The notes: generated by a model not told the origin, from the letters alone. DNA of 64,000 nucleotides from Chthonomonas calidirosea T49 (GCF_000427095.1 NC_021487.1:2563325-2627324); one strand, 5' to 3'. Positions 15,025 through 24,265 are shown, counted from the first letter of the stretch. A program made the numbers and translations.

Positions 15025-17709
15025 ATGTCGGACTCAGATGTTTTGCCCACTTCGGAAAAAGCGACGGTAGAGCCGTTCCCGTCGAACTATGTAGGGCGCA
15101 CGCCGCTGTTAAAGCAGTATTTTACTACCCGTAGCGAGCGTCCGGGGGTCATTTTGCTGATGCGTGTAGGCGACTTCTTCGAGGCCTACGGGGAGGACGC
15201 GGAGATCATTGCGCATGAGCTGCAGATCGCCCTTACGGGTCGTGATGACGGAGGCGTACGGGTGCCGATGGCCGGTGTGCCCTATCACTCTGTGGAACGC
15301 TATATTGCTCGGCTCATCGCGCGGGGCCATCGTGTGGCCCTCATGGATCAGGTAGAGGACCCCCGATTTGCCAAAGGGCTGGTGAAGCGGAAGGTCACGC
15401 GGGTCGTTACCCCCGGCACCGTGCTGGAAGACGCCATGCTCGATTCGCGCAGCAACAACTACCTTGTGGCGGCCGTTATCGGAGACCCGGTGGCCGGGGT
15501 GGGCGTGGTGGATGTCTCTACAGGGGAGTTTCTTACCACAGAGATCGAAGGAGAGCGACGCAAGGAGCGACTTCTTGAGGAGATCGCACGACTTGAGCCG
15601 GCGGAGATTTTAGTGCCAGAGGGGGTAGATGCGGAGCTGATTGAGGCCATCAAGGCCACCTGCACCGGTTCAGTAACTGTTATGCCGAGATCGGAGGGAG
15701 GGCAACGCTCCACCAGCACGGATAGTCGGCAGCTGCTGTTGGCCCATTTCCAAACGCAGTCGCTGCGCGGCTTCGGCTGTGAGGAGTATACGGCTGGCAT
15801 AGATGCCTGCGCGCTCATTCTGCGCTACCTCCGCCAGACACAAATGGGGGCACTGGCGCATATTCGTAGCCTCGCCACTTACTCCACCGAGGAGTTCATG
15901 ACGCTAGACTCGGCAGCACGACGTCATCTTGAACTTCTCGCCCCCATGGGCGATGGTGGTAGGCAACGCACGTTATTGGGCGTTTTAGACGAGACCCTCA
16001 CCCCCATGGGAGGCCGTCTGCTGAAGCGATGGATCGAGGAGCCGCTGCTGGAAGTGGGGCGTATTCAACGGCGCCAAGAAGCTGTGGAGGAGCTGGTGCG
16101 GGACCCCATTCGCAGAGGAGATCTACGCGATCTTCTGAGAGGAATGGGCGACATCGAGCGTCTTGTGAGCCGTGCGGCCGCGGGGCTGGCTAACGCCCGC
16201 GATCTGGTGGCCTTGCGCAATGCGCTGCTTCGGCTACCCAACATCGCTACCGTGCTCGCTGGTGCCCGCAGCGAAAAACTGCGCGATCTGGCCTCTCGTC
16301 TCGCGTGCCCGCTGGACATCGTGGAGCGAATCGGTCGAGCTATTCAAGACGACCCTCCGGCCGGCTTGCGCGAGGGAGGGCTTATCCGTCCCGGCTATCA
16401 TGCGGAGCTAGACAAACTGCGCGCTGTCTCCGCCGATGCGAAGGGCTATATCGCCAACTTGGAGGCCACCGAGCGGGAACGTACCGGCATCGCTTCGTTG
16501 AAAGTCGGCTACAACGCTGTGTTCGGCTACTACATCGAGGTGACCAAGGCCAACCTCTCCAAAGTGCCAAGCAACTACCTACGCAAGCAGACCACGGTGA
16601 ACGCCGAGCGCTACATCACACCTGAACTCAAGGAGTATGAAGCGCTTGTTTTGGGAGCTGAGGAAAAGGCGATTGAACTGGAGTATGAGCTGTTTCTCGG
16701 CGTACGCGAGCGGGTTGGTGAAGCGGCTCCCGAAGTGCTGGCTGTAGCGCGCGCGGTGGCCGAGCTCGATGTGCTGGCAAGCTTTGCCGAAACGGCCGTA
16801 CGCCACCGTTATGTGCGTCCGGAAGTACATGAGGGCGACTCGATCCATATTCTCGGCGGACGCCACCCCGTCATCGAGCGCATCGGCCTCGGAGGCGACT
16901 ACATTCCCAACGATTGTCACCTTGATGAAGAGAACCGGTTGCTCATCATCACAGGCCCCAACATGAGCGGAAAATCCTCTTACCTCCGTCAAACCGCTTT
17001 GATCGTGCTTCTAGCCCAGATCGGCAGCTTCGTGCCGGCCGACTCGGCCTCCATCGGCATTGTAGATCGCATCTTCACTCGCGTGGGCGCCCATGATGAG
17101 CTTGCTAGCGGCCAATCCACGTTTATGGTGGAGATGAGCGAGACGGCCAACATTTTGAACAATGCCACCGCCCGCAGTCTCGTGATCCTGGATGAGATAG
17201 GGCGTGGCACCAGCACCTACGATGGCCTCTCTATCGCGTGGGCGGTAGCAGAATATCTCGTGCAGATCGGCTGTAAAACACTCTTCGCTACACACTACCA
17301 TCATCTCAACGAGCTGGCCAATCGCTATCCGGTGGTAAAGAACTTTCGGGTGGCCGTTCGGGAACAAGGAGAGCATATTATTTGGTTAAGAAAATTAGTA
17401 CCGGGCGGAACCGATAAGAGCTATGGGATTCAGGTAGCCCGTATGGCCGGTGTGCCCCTAGAGGTGGTAGAGCGGGCAAAAGAGATACTCAAAAGCCTTG
17501 AAAAGGGTAGCGCCGGGGTCACACGCGATATTGTGGATAGTGGTCAACAGGTTCCTGAACGCAAGCAGAAGCTGCAGCTTACGCTGTTTGAACCCGAGCG
17601 GCATCCCATTCTAGAGGAGTTGGAGGCGCTCGACATCACCACAATGACCCCGATGGAAGCGCTGATGAAGATAGAGGCATGGCGTCGGCAGTTGAAACAG
17701 GGGAGATAG
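15025..17709 (+). CDS. mutS: DNA mismatch repair protein MutS
   Basis: 894 residues; the mismatch sensor of post-replicative repair, an ATPase dimer that recruits MutL. The mismatch-binding domain has the Phe-x-Glu motif as GDFFEAYGEDA (residues about 50-60). The C-terminal ABC ATPase carries Walker A GPNMSGKSSYLRQ, the signature STFMVEMSETANIL, Walker B LVILDEIGRGTSTYDG and ATHYHHL. The final stretch has LTLFEPERHP and a helical tail ending in WRRQLKQGR, as in full-length MutS. No upstream ribosome site, so leaderless translation is likely. The ECF sigma gene begins 35 bases after the stop, possibly by read-through. Confidence 0.97.
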   Translation: MSDSDVLPTSEKATVEPFPSNYVGRTPLLKQYFTTRSERPGVILLMRVGDFFEAYGEDAEIIAHELQIALTGRDDGGVRVPMAGVPYHSVERYIARLIARGHRVALMDQVEDPRFAKGLVKRKVTRVVTPGTVLEDAMLDSRSNNYLVAAVIGDPVAGVGVVDVSTGEFLTTEIEGERRKERLLEEIARLEPAEILVPEGVDAELIEAIKATCTGSVTVMPRSEGGQRSTSTDSRQLLLAHFQTQSLRGFGCEEYTAGIDACALILRYLRQTQMGALAHIRSLATYSTEEFMTLDSAARRHLELLAPMGDGGRQRTLLGVLDETLTPMGGRLLKRWIEEPLLEVGRIQRRQEAVEELVRDPIRRGDLRDLLRGMGDIERLVSRAAAGLANARDLVALRNALLRLPNIATVLAGARSEKLRDLASRLACPLDIVERIGRAIQDDPPAGLREGGLIRPGYHAELDKLRAVSADAKGYIANLEATERERTGIASLKVGYNAVFGYYIEVTKANLSKVPSNYLRKQTTVNAERYITPELKEYEALVLGAEEKAIELEYELFLGVRERVGEAAPEVLAVARAVAELDVLASFAETAVRHRYVRPEVHEGDSIHILGGRHPVIERIGLGGDYIPNDCHLDEENRLLIITGPNMSGKSSYLRQTALIVLLAQIGSFVPADSASIGIVDRIFTRVGAHDELASGQSTFMVEMSETANILNNATARSLVILDEIGRGTSTYDGLSIAWAVAEYLVQIGCKTLFATHYHHLNELANRYPVVKNFRVAVREQGEHIIWLRKLVPGGTDKSYGIQVARMAGVPLEVVERAKEILKSLEKGSAGVTRDIVDSGQQVPERKQKLQLTLFEPERHPILEELEALDITTMTPMEALMKIEAWRRQLKQGR

Positions 17710-17744
17710 TCTTTCGCCGGGCCGATAGCAGGAACGCATAGAGA

Positions 17745-18305
17745 ATGGATCTTTTTAGCAAAAGTCGGAGTCGTCGTTTTGAGCAGTTAGCAAAACCGCT
17801 TTTTAAACCACTCTATCAAGCGGCCCTCAGAATGACGCGCAACCGCGAATGGGCGGAAGATATAACCCAAGAAACGCTGATTCGAGCCTACGAACGCTTC
17901 GATCAGTTTGAAGAGGGAACCAATTTTCGTGCATGGTTGTTTACTATTCTGACAAGAGTTTATATTAACGATTATGAGCGCGGCAAGCGAAGGCCGCTGA
18001 CCACCTCTTTCGATTCGGGGGTGGAGGGCAGTACGTGGGATTTCCCCGCACCGCCGCAGAGCGACCCCGCCGTCCTCCTTACGGAGAACCTTTTAGATGA
18101 AAAGCTCCAAAAAGCGCTCGACAGCTTGCCGGAAGAGTATCGAACGGTCGTGCTGCTGGTAGATGTGGAAGAGCTGAGCTATCAGGAAACGGCGGATGCC
18201 CTCAACATCCCTGTGGGAACGGTGCGTTCCCGTGTGTCGCGAGGACGAGCGTTGTTGCGCCAAATGCTGACCGGTACGGAGCCGACGGCGCGCAAACAAT
18301 CGTGA
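17745..18305 (+). CDS. RNA polymerase sigma factor, ECF type
   Basis: 186 residues. Region 2 (residues about 20-85) has LYQAALRMTRNREWAEDITQ ETLIRAY-type sequence with the DITQET core motif and FRAWLFTILTRVYIND. Region 4 (about 120-175) has LDSLPEEYRTVVLLVDVEEL and a helix-turn-helix ALNIPVGTVRSRVSRGRALL. It directs polymerase to a small stress-type regulon. Followed after 52 bases by a zinc-type anti-sigma factor, the usual partner arrangement. Downstream of mutS by 35 bases. I cannot tell the signal sensed. Confidence 0.93.
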   Translation: MDLFSKSRSRRFEQLAKPLFKPLYQAALRMTRNREWAEDITQETLIRAYERFDQFEEGTNFRAWLFTILTRVYINDYERGKRRPLTTSFDSGVEGSTWDFPAPPQSDPAVLLTENLLDEKLQKALDSLPEEYRTVVLLVDVEELSYQETADALNIPVGTVRSRVSRGRALLRQMLTGTEPTARKQS

Positions 18306-18357
18306 GCTGTAAAATACAAGGAAAGCACGCACTACTACGTGTCGTTATCAGAAGACC

Positions 18358-19194
18358 ATGAGTCACAATGAGAATGAGGCCGAGGCGATGAAGGGTTCGT
18401 GCGGGGAAATGCACGACCTCCTCGCTGCCTACGTGGACGGAGCGCTACCGGAAGACCTCCACGAACAAGTGAAGAAGCACCTAGAGGTATGCTCCTCCTG
18501 TTATGAGGAGTCGAAAGGCCTCGCAGAGATACGTCAGCACCTGCGTGCCCTTCGTGTTCATCAACGCCACATCGAGCCGGCTCCGCATGTGTGGCGCGAA
18601 GCCCAACGCGTTTGGAGACGCAGAGAGCGGCTTGAACGCGCGCGATTCGCCTGGCGTCCAGCACTAGCCTTCTCCATGTTACTGCTTGCCATCTTTAGCT
18701 TTGTCTGGGCACGCCTTAATAGCCCCGATATCTTCCCCGTGCGCGCCGCTCTTCAGGACTTTGAGCAGGTGGAGCGAACGGTGGTTCAACCGGCCTTTGC
18801 GCAGCCAAACCCCGACCGCGCTGCGGTTTGGCTGCGCGATCGCCTGCACGCCAACGTCCCGCCTATTAACCTTTCACTCTCGCGTGGAGAGCTCTTGGGG
18901 GCCGATGTCGTCTCTCTCGATGGTGTGGCCGCTGCTCGTCTGCTCTACCGCACCCCACATGGGCTTGTGGGCATCTACATTGTGCCCCATCACGGGCGGT
19001 TCGGCTCCTCGCTAAGCACCTTGGCATTAAATCGGAGGCGATTTTACACTATGTCTCCGCCAAAAGGCCCTGTGCTTTACGCCTGGTCGCGCGATGGCAC
19101 TGGCTATGCCCTGCTTGTGGATCGGCATAGTGTGCCGCGCGACACGTTGCTCAATGCGGCGCAGGCCACCGATCCGCCTGGCTCGACACCCTAA
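18358..19194 (+). CDS. Anti-sigma factor with zinc-binding (ZAS) domain and one membrane helix
   Basis: 278 residues. The N-terminal CGEMHDLLAAYVDGALP and later HLEVCSSC give the H-X3-C-X2-C zinc motif of anti-sigma domains that hold an ECF sigma factor inactive. A charged linker is followed by a membrane helix (residues about 100-118, LAFSMLLLAIFSFVW) and a C-terminal region of about 155 residues facing outside the membrane. The ATG at 18358 has no clear ribosome site; the ATG at 18388 (GAGG eight bases upstream) is a good alternative and would remove 10 residues. Co-transcribed with the sigma gene; the outer part presumably senses an envelope signal (inference). Confidence 0.88.
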   Translation: MSHNENEAEAMKGSCGEMHDLLAAYVDGALPEDLHEQVKKHLEVCSSCYEESKGLAEIRQHLRALRVHQRHIEPAPHVWREAQRVWRRRERLERARFAWRPALAFSMLLLAIFSFVWARLNSPDIFPVRAALQDFEQVERTVVQPAFAQPNPDRAAVWLRDRLHANVPPINLSLSRGELLGADVVSLDGVAAARLLYRTPHGLVGIYIVPHHGRFGSSLSTLALNRRRFYTMSPPKGPVLYAWSRDGTGYALLVDRHSVPRDTLLNAAQATDPPGSTP

Positions 19195-19206
19195 GGTAAG
19201 GCATAG

Positions 19207-20217
19207 CTAAAGCGTCACAGGCACACGCTGTCCTTTAGTGGCCGACTCGATCGCTGCAAACACCATGGCAAGGCTTTTGATGTTATCGTGGCACTCGCCC
19301 ATAGGAGGCAAGCCCGTTTCAAGGGCGCGCAAAAAATCCCTTAAGGAGCCCGCGATGCCCCCCGGCTCCGGCTCTATGGCAACAGTGCGCTCCTCCGTTT
19401 TAGAGAAAAAGCCGTTCGGCTCGACCACCACTTCGGCCACGATCTGGTCGTGGCCGTTCCATGTGGCGGTGCCCTTCGGGCCCACGGCGCGCCACTCCGC
19501 CTCCCATGAGGTCATTCGCCCCTCAGCACACCAAGAACCCCGATAGGTATAGCGCAACCCACCCGTCATCTCGAAGCAGGCATTGGCACAGGCCGCCCCA
19601 CGGTACCAACTCCAAGAAGGGTTGAACTCCTCACAATACACCGAAACGGGATCGGCTCCGCTGAGATAGCGCGCGGCGTCGAACGTGTGAATGGCCATAT
19701 CGAGCAGCAGCACATGATCCATCTCATCACGAAAGCCACCGAAGTGAGGGCCGAGATAGAAATCCGAATTGAGAATCTCGATGGGGCCCAGGTTCTCATG
19801 AATAAGCCTACGATAGGCTGCAATGCGCGCGTCGTAACGTCGACTTTGGCTCACCATATAGAGTTTCCCGGTGCGTTCCGCAACCGCCACCATCTCGCGG
19901 GCGGCCTCCATCGAGTGGGCCATGGGCTTTTCGCCCAACACCGGTAGGCCAGCCTCAAGCGCCGTAATGGTCACATCATGATGCGCTTCGGGGACGGTTA
20001 CATCTACCACGAAGTCCGGCTTCGTGGCCTCAATGGCCTTCTTGAGGTCGTCCCCAATGTAGATGTCGGAAAGCTCTAGCTCTTGGGCGCCCTGTTCGGC
20101 TGCTTCTGGCCGAATGTCCACCCAACCCACCAGTGTCGTCTGATCGCACTCCGTGAGATTGCGCGCCCAAGCGCGCCCCATGCCGCCAGCGCCCACCAAA
20201 AGCGCCTTTTTCACCAT
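19207..20217 (-). CDS. Gfo/Idh/MocA-family oxidoreductase
   Basis: 336 residues with the Rossmann motif VGAGGMGRAWARNL, then VDVTVPEAHHDV and LGEKPMAHSMEAAREM, the EKP motif whose Lys is catalytic in this family, and the C-terminal domain with HVLLLDMAIHTFDAARYL, containing D-x-x-x-H at the active site. An NAD(P)-dependent sugar or inositol dehydrogenase is the family norm; the substrate is not predictable. Convergent with the anti-sigma gene (13-base gap) and divergent from hisH. A cluster of TTAGAA-like hexamers lies just upstream at about 20236-20272. One of three paralogues in this window. Confidence 0.9.
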   Translation of the reverse strand: MVKKALLVGAGGMGRAWARNLTECDQTTLVGWVDIRPEAAEQGAQELELSDIYIGDDLKKAIEATKPDFVVDVTVPEAHHDVTITALEAGLPVLGEKPMAHSMEAAREMVAVAERTGKLYMVSQSRRYDARIAAYRRLIHENLGPIEILNSDFYLGPHFGGFRDEMDHVLLLDMAIHTFDAARYLSGADPVSVYCEEFNPSWSWYRGAACANACFEMTGGLRYTYRGSWCAEGRMTSWEAEWRAVGPKGTATWNGHDQIVAEVVVEPNGFFSKTEERTVAIEPEPGGIAGSLRDFLRALETGLPPMGECHDNIKSLAMVFAAIESATKGQRVPVTL

Positions 20218-20382
20218 ACGATCCCTCTCACTCTGTTTCTAATTCCTCATTTCTAACTTCTAATTCTTAGAAAGACCGCTTCTATGCTACCTCAAGGGCC
20301 TGTTTTTCTTATAGGCTCTCGTTCTATGCTAAGATTCTTTAGGGAGGTTTTGCGAGAACGTTTCGTGGAGACAGAAAAACCT

Positions 20383-21006
20383 ATGATTGCTATTGTAGAC
20401 TATGGTATGGCCAATCTACGCAGCGTGGAGAAGGCATTGCAGCGTGTGGGCGGGGATGCCAAGATCACCTCTGACCCCGATGTTATTGCGCGGGCCGAGA
20501 AGGTGGTGTTGCCCGGAGTAGGGGCTTTTTGTGCAGCGATGAGCAACTTACAGCGTAGCGGCCTGCAGGAGGCCGTTATGCAACATATCCGTAGCGGCAA
20601 ACCGTTCTTAGGGATCTGCCTCGGACTTCAGATGCTGTTTGAGGAGAGCACGGAGATGGGCACAACGAGCGGTTTAGGGGTGCTTCCGGGACGAGTGAGG
20701 GCCTTTTTTGAGGACGGAGGGTATTCCGATGTGTCGAGATTAAAGGTGCCTCACATCGGGTGGAACGCCCTGCACCTCACGCGCCCATCGAAGCTGCTAT
20801 GTGGCCTACAGGAGGGGGATAGGGTCTATTTTGTTCACTCCTACTTTCCCTGCCCGGCCGATCCCTCTGTGGTTATCGCCACAAGCACATATGGGGAGGA
20901 GTTCTGCTGTGCCGTCGAGAAAGAGAATGTGGCCGCGACGCAGTTTCACCCGGAAAAGAGCGGAGCCGTTGGGCTGCGCATTTTGCAGAACTTTGTGAAC
21001 TGGTAG
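20383..21006 (+). CDS. hisH: Imidazole glycerol phosphate synthase, glutaminase subunit
   Basis: 207 residues starting MIAIVDYGMANLRSVEKAL, the conserved HisH N-terminus, which is why I placed the start at 20383 though the frame opens 99 bases earlier. Class-I glutaminase triad: nucleophile Cys in FLGICLGLQMLFEES, and His/Glu in TQFHPEKSG. It feeds ammonia to HisF for the fifth step of histidine synthesis; HisF is not in the window. hisA follows 29 bases later. The run hisH-hisA-dehydrogenase-E2 on one strand looks like a single transcript, at least through the dehydrogenase. Confidence 0.95.
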   Translation: MIAIVDYGMANLRSVEKALQRVGGDAKITSDPDVIARAEKVVLPGVGAFCAAMSNLQRSGLQEAVMQHIRSGKPFLGICLGLQMLFEESTEMGTTSGLGVLPGRVRAFFEDGGYSDVSRLKVPHIGWNALHLTRPSKLLCGLQEGDRVYFVHSYFPCPADPSVVIATSTYGEEFCCAVEKENVAATQFHPEKSGAVGLRILQNFVNW

Positions 21007-21035
21007 ACTTCAAGAGGCGAAAGAGAGGATTTTAC

Positions 21036-21779
21036 ATGGACATCTATCCGGCAATTGACTTGAAAGGTGGGAAGTGCGTGCGCCTCAGCCAGGGGCAGTT
21101 CGCACAGATCACAACCTATTCGGAAGACCCCTTAAAGATGGCCAAAAGATGGAAGGCGGAAGGCGCTCAACGGTTACATATTGTAGACCTCGATGGGGCG
21201 CGCAAGGGCAGTCCAGACCCAACGAACCTTGAAGTGCTACGCCAAATCGTGCGGCAGGTGGGGTTACCCATACAGTTTGGCGGCGGGGTGCGTAGTGGAG
21301 AAGTAGTGGAAAGGATGTTGCGCCTCGGTGTGGAGCGGGTGGTGGTGGGCACGACGGCGGCCACTGAGGAGAAACTTATCGAAGGGTTGTTTACCGTGTA
21401 TGGCGACAAGATCGTCGTTGGGGTAGATGCACGGGATGGTATGGTGGCCATTCAGGCCTGGCAGATGCAGGTAAACGAACCAGCTCTCAGCTTCATCGGG
21501 CGAATGGTGAAATTAGGCGCTAAACGGTTTGTGTTTACCGACATCTCAAAAGACGGCATGCTTGAAGGGGTGAATTTAGAGGCCATTCGCAATGCGGCCC
21601 AGGCAGCTCAGGGGCGGCCGCTTATCGCCTCCGGAGGCGTTACCAGTATGAAGGATATTGAGGCCCTCCTCCAGTTGCGTCAGCAACATCCTAACGTCGA
21701 AGGGGCGATTATCGGAAAGGCGTTATACGCCGGCACGCTATCGCTGCCGGAGGTCATTGCGCGTGTGAAAGCAGGATAG
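21036..21779 (+). CDS. hisA: Phosphoribosylformimino-5-aminoimidazole carboxamide ribotide isomerase
   Basis: 247 residues, a beta/alpha barrel isomerase of histidine synthesis. YPAIDLKGGKCVRLSQG carries the catalytic Asp8-type residue; IQFGGGVRSGEVVE, VVGVDARDGMVA and FVFTDISKDGMLEGVN (second catalytic Asp) and LIASGGVTSM complete the HisA pattern. Length and order match bacterial HisA rather than HisF. hisF, hisG and the others are not nearby, so the pathway genes are scattered, as in many non-Proteobacteria. The following gene starts 10 bases after the stop. Confidence 0.96.
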   Translation: MDIYPAIDLKGGKCVRLSQGQFAQITTYSEDPLKMAKRWKAEGAQRLHIVDLDGARKGSPDPTNLEVLRQIVRQVGLPIQFGGGVRSGEVVERMLRLGVERVVVGTTAATEEKLIEGLFTVYGDKIVVGVDARDGMVAIQAWQMQVNEPALSFIGRMVKLGAKRFVFTDISKDGMLEGVNLEAIRNAAQAAQGRPLIASGGVTSMKDIEALLQLRQQHPNVEGAIIGKALYAGTLSLPEVIARVKAG

Positions 21780-21789
21780 AGGAACGGCA

Positions 21790-22839
21790 ATGTCGGAGAA
21801 GATGCTGGCTTTGGTCAACTATGCGAAGCATGCCGGCGCGGTAGAGTTGCGCGAAGTGCCCGTGCCCAGCATAGGAGAAGAGGACGTTCTGCTGGAGGTG
21901 AAGGCGGTAGGCATTTGTGGGAGCGATCTGCATCAGTATCACGCCACCCACAGCTGGAAGGTGAACTATCCGGTGATTCTTGGCCATGAGTATGCCGGTG
22001 TGGTAGTGGCTAAGGGAGCACGAGTTCGTCGGTTTCAGGAGGGCGATAGGGTAACCGGTGAAACGGCGGCTGTGATCGATCCCGACTCCCCAATGACTCG
22101 GCGCGGGCTTTACAATCTCGACCCTGCACGGCTTGGTTTCGGTTATGGAGTAGACGGCGCCATGGCGCGCTATGTGCGAGTGCCTGAACGCTGCCTTCAT
22201 TCTCTGCCCGAATCGCTTCCCTTCGAGCATGCGGCGCTTACCGAGCCGTGTTGTGTGGCCTATAACGCCGTCTGTATGAACGTCCGCATCCGCCCCGGCG
22301 ACGCTGTGGCCGTGCTAGGGCCTGGGCCTATTGGCATTCTCTGCACGCTCATGGCGCGTCTCAATGGCGCCAATCCTCTCGTCGTCTACGGACTACCGGC
22401 TGACCGGCATCGCCTTGAGGCAGCACGGGCCGTGGGAGCAACGCACGTGTTCGCGCTGCCTCCTCAAGAGATGGCCGATACCGCTAAGCTTTTTACCGAT
22501 GGGTACGGCTTTGATGTGGTGGTGGATGCCTCCGGCGTCAGTGCCTCCCTGCAAACGGCTCTGCAGCTGGCTCGCCCCACAGCTCAGATCGTGAAGGTTG
22601 GCTGGGGACCGCAGCCCTGCGACTACTCGCTTGACCCTGTGGTGGCTAAAAACCTAACAATACAAGGCTCGTTTAGTCACAATTGGCCGATTTGGGAGCG
22701 CGTTTTGGCCATGTTGGCCTCCAGTCAAATCGATCTAAAACCGGTATTAAACCGCGTTGCCCCGCTCCCGCAGTGGCGCGAATGTTTTGAGGCCATGGCT
22801 TGTGGGGAGGTGGTAAAGGCCGTGCTTACACCCGTGTAA
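21790..22839 (+). CDS. Medium-chain zinc-dependent alcohol/polyol dehydrogenase lacking the structural zinc loop
   Basis: 349 residues. Catalytic zinc ligands are present: GICGSDLH (Cys) and GHEYAGVV (His-Glu), followed by GDRVTGE. The nucleotide-binding site is VAVLGPGPIGILC, so it is an MDR enzyme like threonine or sorbitol dehydrogenase. The four-Cys structural zinc loop normally near residues 90-115 is absent: the region reads RGLYNLDPARLGFGY with no cysteine. Substrate unknown. It begins 10 bases after hisA, so shares its transcript, though no histidine-related role is evident. Confidence 0.87.
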   Translation: MSEKMLALVNYAKHAGAVELREVPVPSIGEEDVLLEVKAVGICGSDLHQYHATHSWKVNYPVILGHEYAGVVVAKGARVRRFQEGDRVTGETAAVIDPDSPMTRRGLYNLDPARLGFGYGVDGAMARYVRVPERCLHSLPESLPFEHAALTEPCCVAYNAVCMNVRIRPGDAVAVLGPGPIGILCTLMARLNGANPLVVYGLPADRHRLEAARAVGATHVFALPPQEMADTAKLFTDGYGFDVVVDASGVSASLQTALQLARPTAQIVKVGWGPQPCDYSLDPVVAKNLTIQGSFSHNWPIWERVLAMLASSQIDLKPVLNRVAPLPQWRECFEAMACGEVVKAVLTPV

Positions 22840-22891
22840 GCGCTACGGCGCACCCTGGCGTTATGTTTTTTTATAAGAGAGGACAAGAAAC

Positions 22892-24265
22892 ATGGCACAG
22901 CTGATCGTGATGCCCCAGCTTGGCAATACCATGGAGGAGGGTACTATCCTTCGTTGGCTGAAAGCAGAGGGTGAAGAGGTTCGTAAAGGTGAGCCGTTGT
23001 TAGAGGTGGAGACCGACAAGGCCTCTATGGAGGTAGAAGCAGAGGCCGACGGCGTTCTGTTGAAGATTCTCGCTCAACCTAACACCACCGTTCCCATTCG
23101 CCAGCCTATTGCCATTGTGGGCGCACCTGGGGAGGACGTCTCTTCCCTCCTCTCCTCAGAGCTGCGGCAAAGCAGCGTTCTATCTGTAGAGGCAGCCGTA
23201 CCAGCATCGGTCGCTTCCGTAGCCGAGCCCTCTGCTTCCGTGATTGCTGAGGGTGGGTCGCTGCGCATCTCTCCGAGAGCGCGACGCCTTGCTGAGGCGA
23301 AGGGCGTACCGCTTGCAGCGTTAGAGGGGCGTGGTTCTGGGCCGGAGGGGCGCATCATCGAGCGCGATGTGCAGGCCTATCTTGCCGCGGAGTTGCAAGT
23401 GTCCGCGCCGCGTCCACCACGATTTACCCCTCTTGCGGCTCGCCTCGCCGACGACTTGGGCGTAGCTGCCGATGTCGTGGCTGCGGCGTCCTCTGGATCC
23501 CGTGTACGCAGCGACGACGTTAGGCGCCATGTGGAGGCCCGGCAGAGCCAACCCTCCTCAGCAGAGCAGACCCAAGATTTTGAGGAGATTCCGTTGGCTG
23601 GCATGCGGCGCCGCATTGCCGATAACATGGTGCGCTCTGCCTTTTCCGCCCCTCATGTTACTCTAGTTACCGAGGTAGATATGAGCGCATGTTCGGAGCT
23701 TCGCAGCCGCCTTTTGCCGGAAGTAGAGCGCATTTACGGAGTGCGCCTATCGTTTACCGATATGTTGGTCAAGGCGGTGGCACGCGCTCTCGAGGAGCAT
23801 CCGCGCCTCAACGCCACGCTGCAAGGCGATGTTATCCGCCTGCATAAGTCAAAAAACATCGGCGTGGCCGTTGCACTGGAAGAGGGTCTGGTAGTGCCCG
23901 TCTTAAAGCATGTTGAGAGTTTGACACTCGGACAGGTGGCGGCACAACTAAAGCCTCTCATCGAACGTGTGCGCAGCGGAAAGTTCAGCCCGGAGGATGT
24001 AAGCGACGGAACGTTCACCATTACCAATCTCGGTCCGTTTCATGTGGATAGCTTCAACCCGATTCTTGTACCGGGACAGGCGGCCATACTTGGAGTCGGG
24101 CGCATTCAGGAAAAGCCGGTGGTTCGCAATGGAGCCATCGAGGTTCGACCATGTATGAATCTCTGTCTCTCGTTCGACCATCGTCAGGTAGACGGTGCGC
24201 CGGCGGCCCTGTTCCTTCAGCGGCTCTGTGAAATCCTCGAATCGCCCTACAGCCTGCTCATTTAG
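22892..24265 (+). CDS. Dihydrolipoamide acyltransferase (E2 component)
   Basis: 457 residues. Order: lipoyl domain with the acceptor Lys43 in EVETDKASMEVEAEAD (residues about 1-80), an Ala/Ser/Val-rich linker, a peripheral-subunit-binding domain (about 125-165, LRISPRARRLAEAKGV and GRGSGPEGRI), a second degenerate one (about 175-215, RFTPLAARLADDLGV) and the acyltransferase core from about 230 with FDHRQVDGAP, His-Arg-x-x-Asp-Gly active site, near the end. It passes an acyl group from lipoyl to CoA in a 2-oxoacid dehydrogenase complex. No E1 or E3 gene is adjacent, so the complex (pyruvate, branched-chain or other) is not decided. Confidence 0.92.
   Translation: MAQLIVMPQLGNTMEEGTILRWLKAEGEEVRKGEPLLEVETDKASMEVEAEADGVLLKILAQPNTTVPIRQPIAIVGAPGEDVSSLLSSELRQSSVLSVEAAVPASVASVAEPSASVIAEGGSLRISPRARRLAEAKGVPLAALEGRGSGPEGRIIERDVQAYLAAELQVSAPRPPRFTPLAARLADDLGVAADVVAAASSGSRVRSDDVRRHVEARQSQPSSAEQTQDFEEIPLAGMRRRIADNMVRSAFSAPHVTLVTEVDMSACSELRSRLLPEVERIYGVRLSFTDMLVKAVARALEEHPRLNATLQGDVIRLHKSKNIGVAVALEEGLVVPVLKHVESLTLGQVAAQLKPLIERVRSGKFSPEDVSDGTFTITNLGPFHVDSFNPILVPGQAAILGVGRIQEKPVVRNGAIEVRPCMNLCLSFDHRQVDGAPAALFLQRLCEILESPYSLLI

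Noticed and set aside
20236-20272. TTCTAA-type hexamers before the oxidoreductase as an operator
   Set aside because: The spacing is irregular and the region is AT-rich; it looks like simple sequence.
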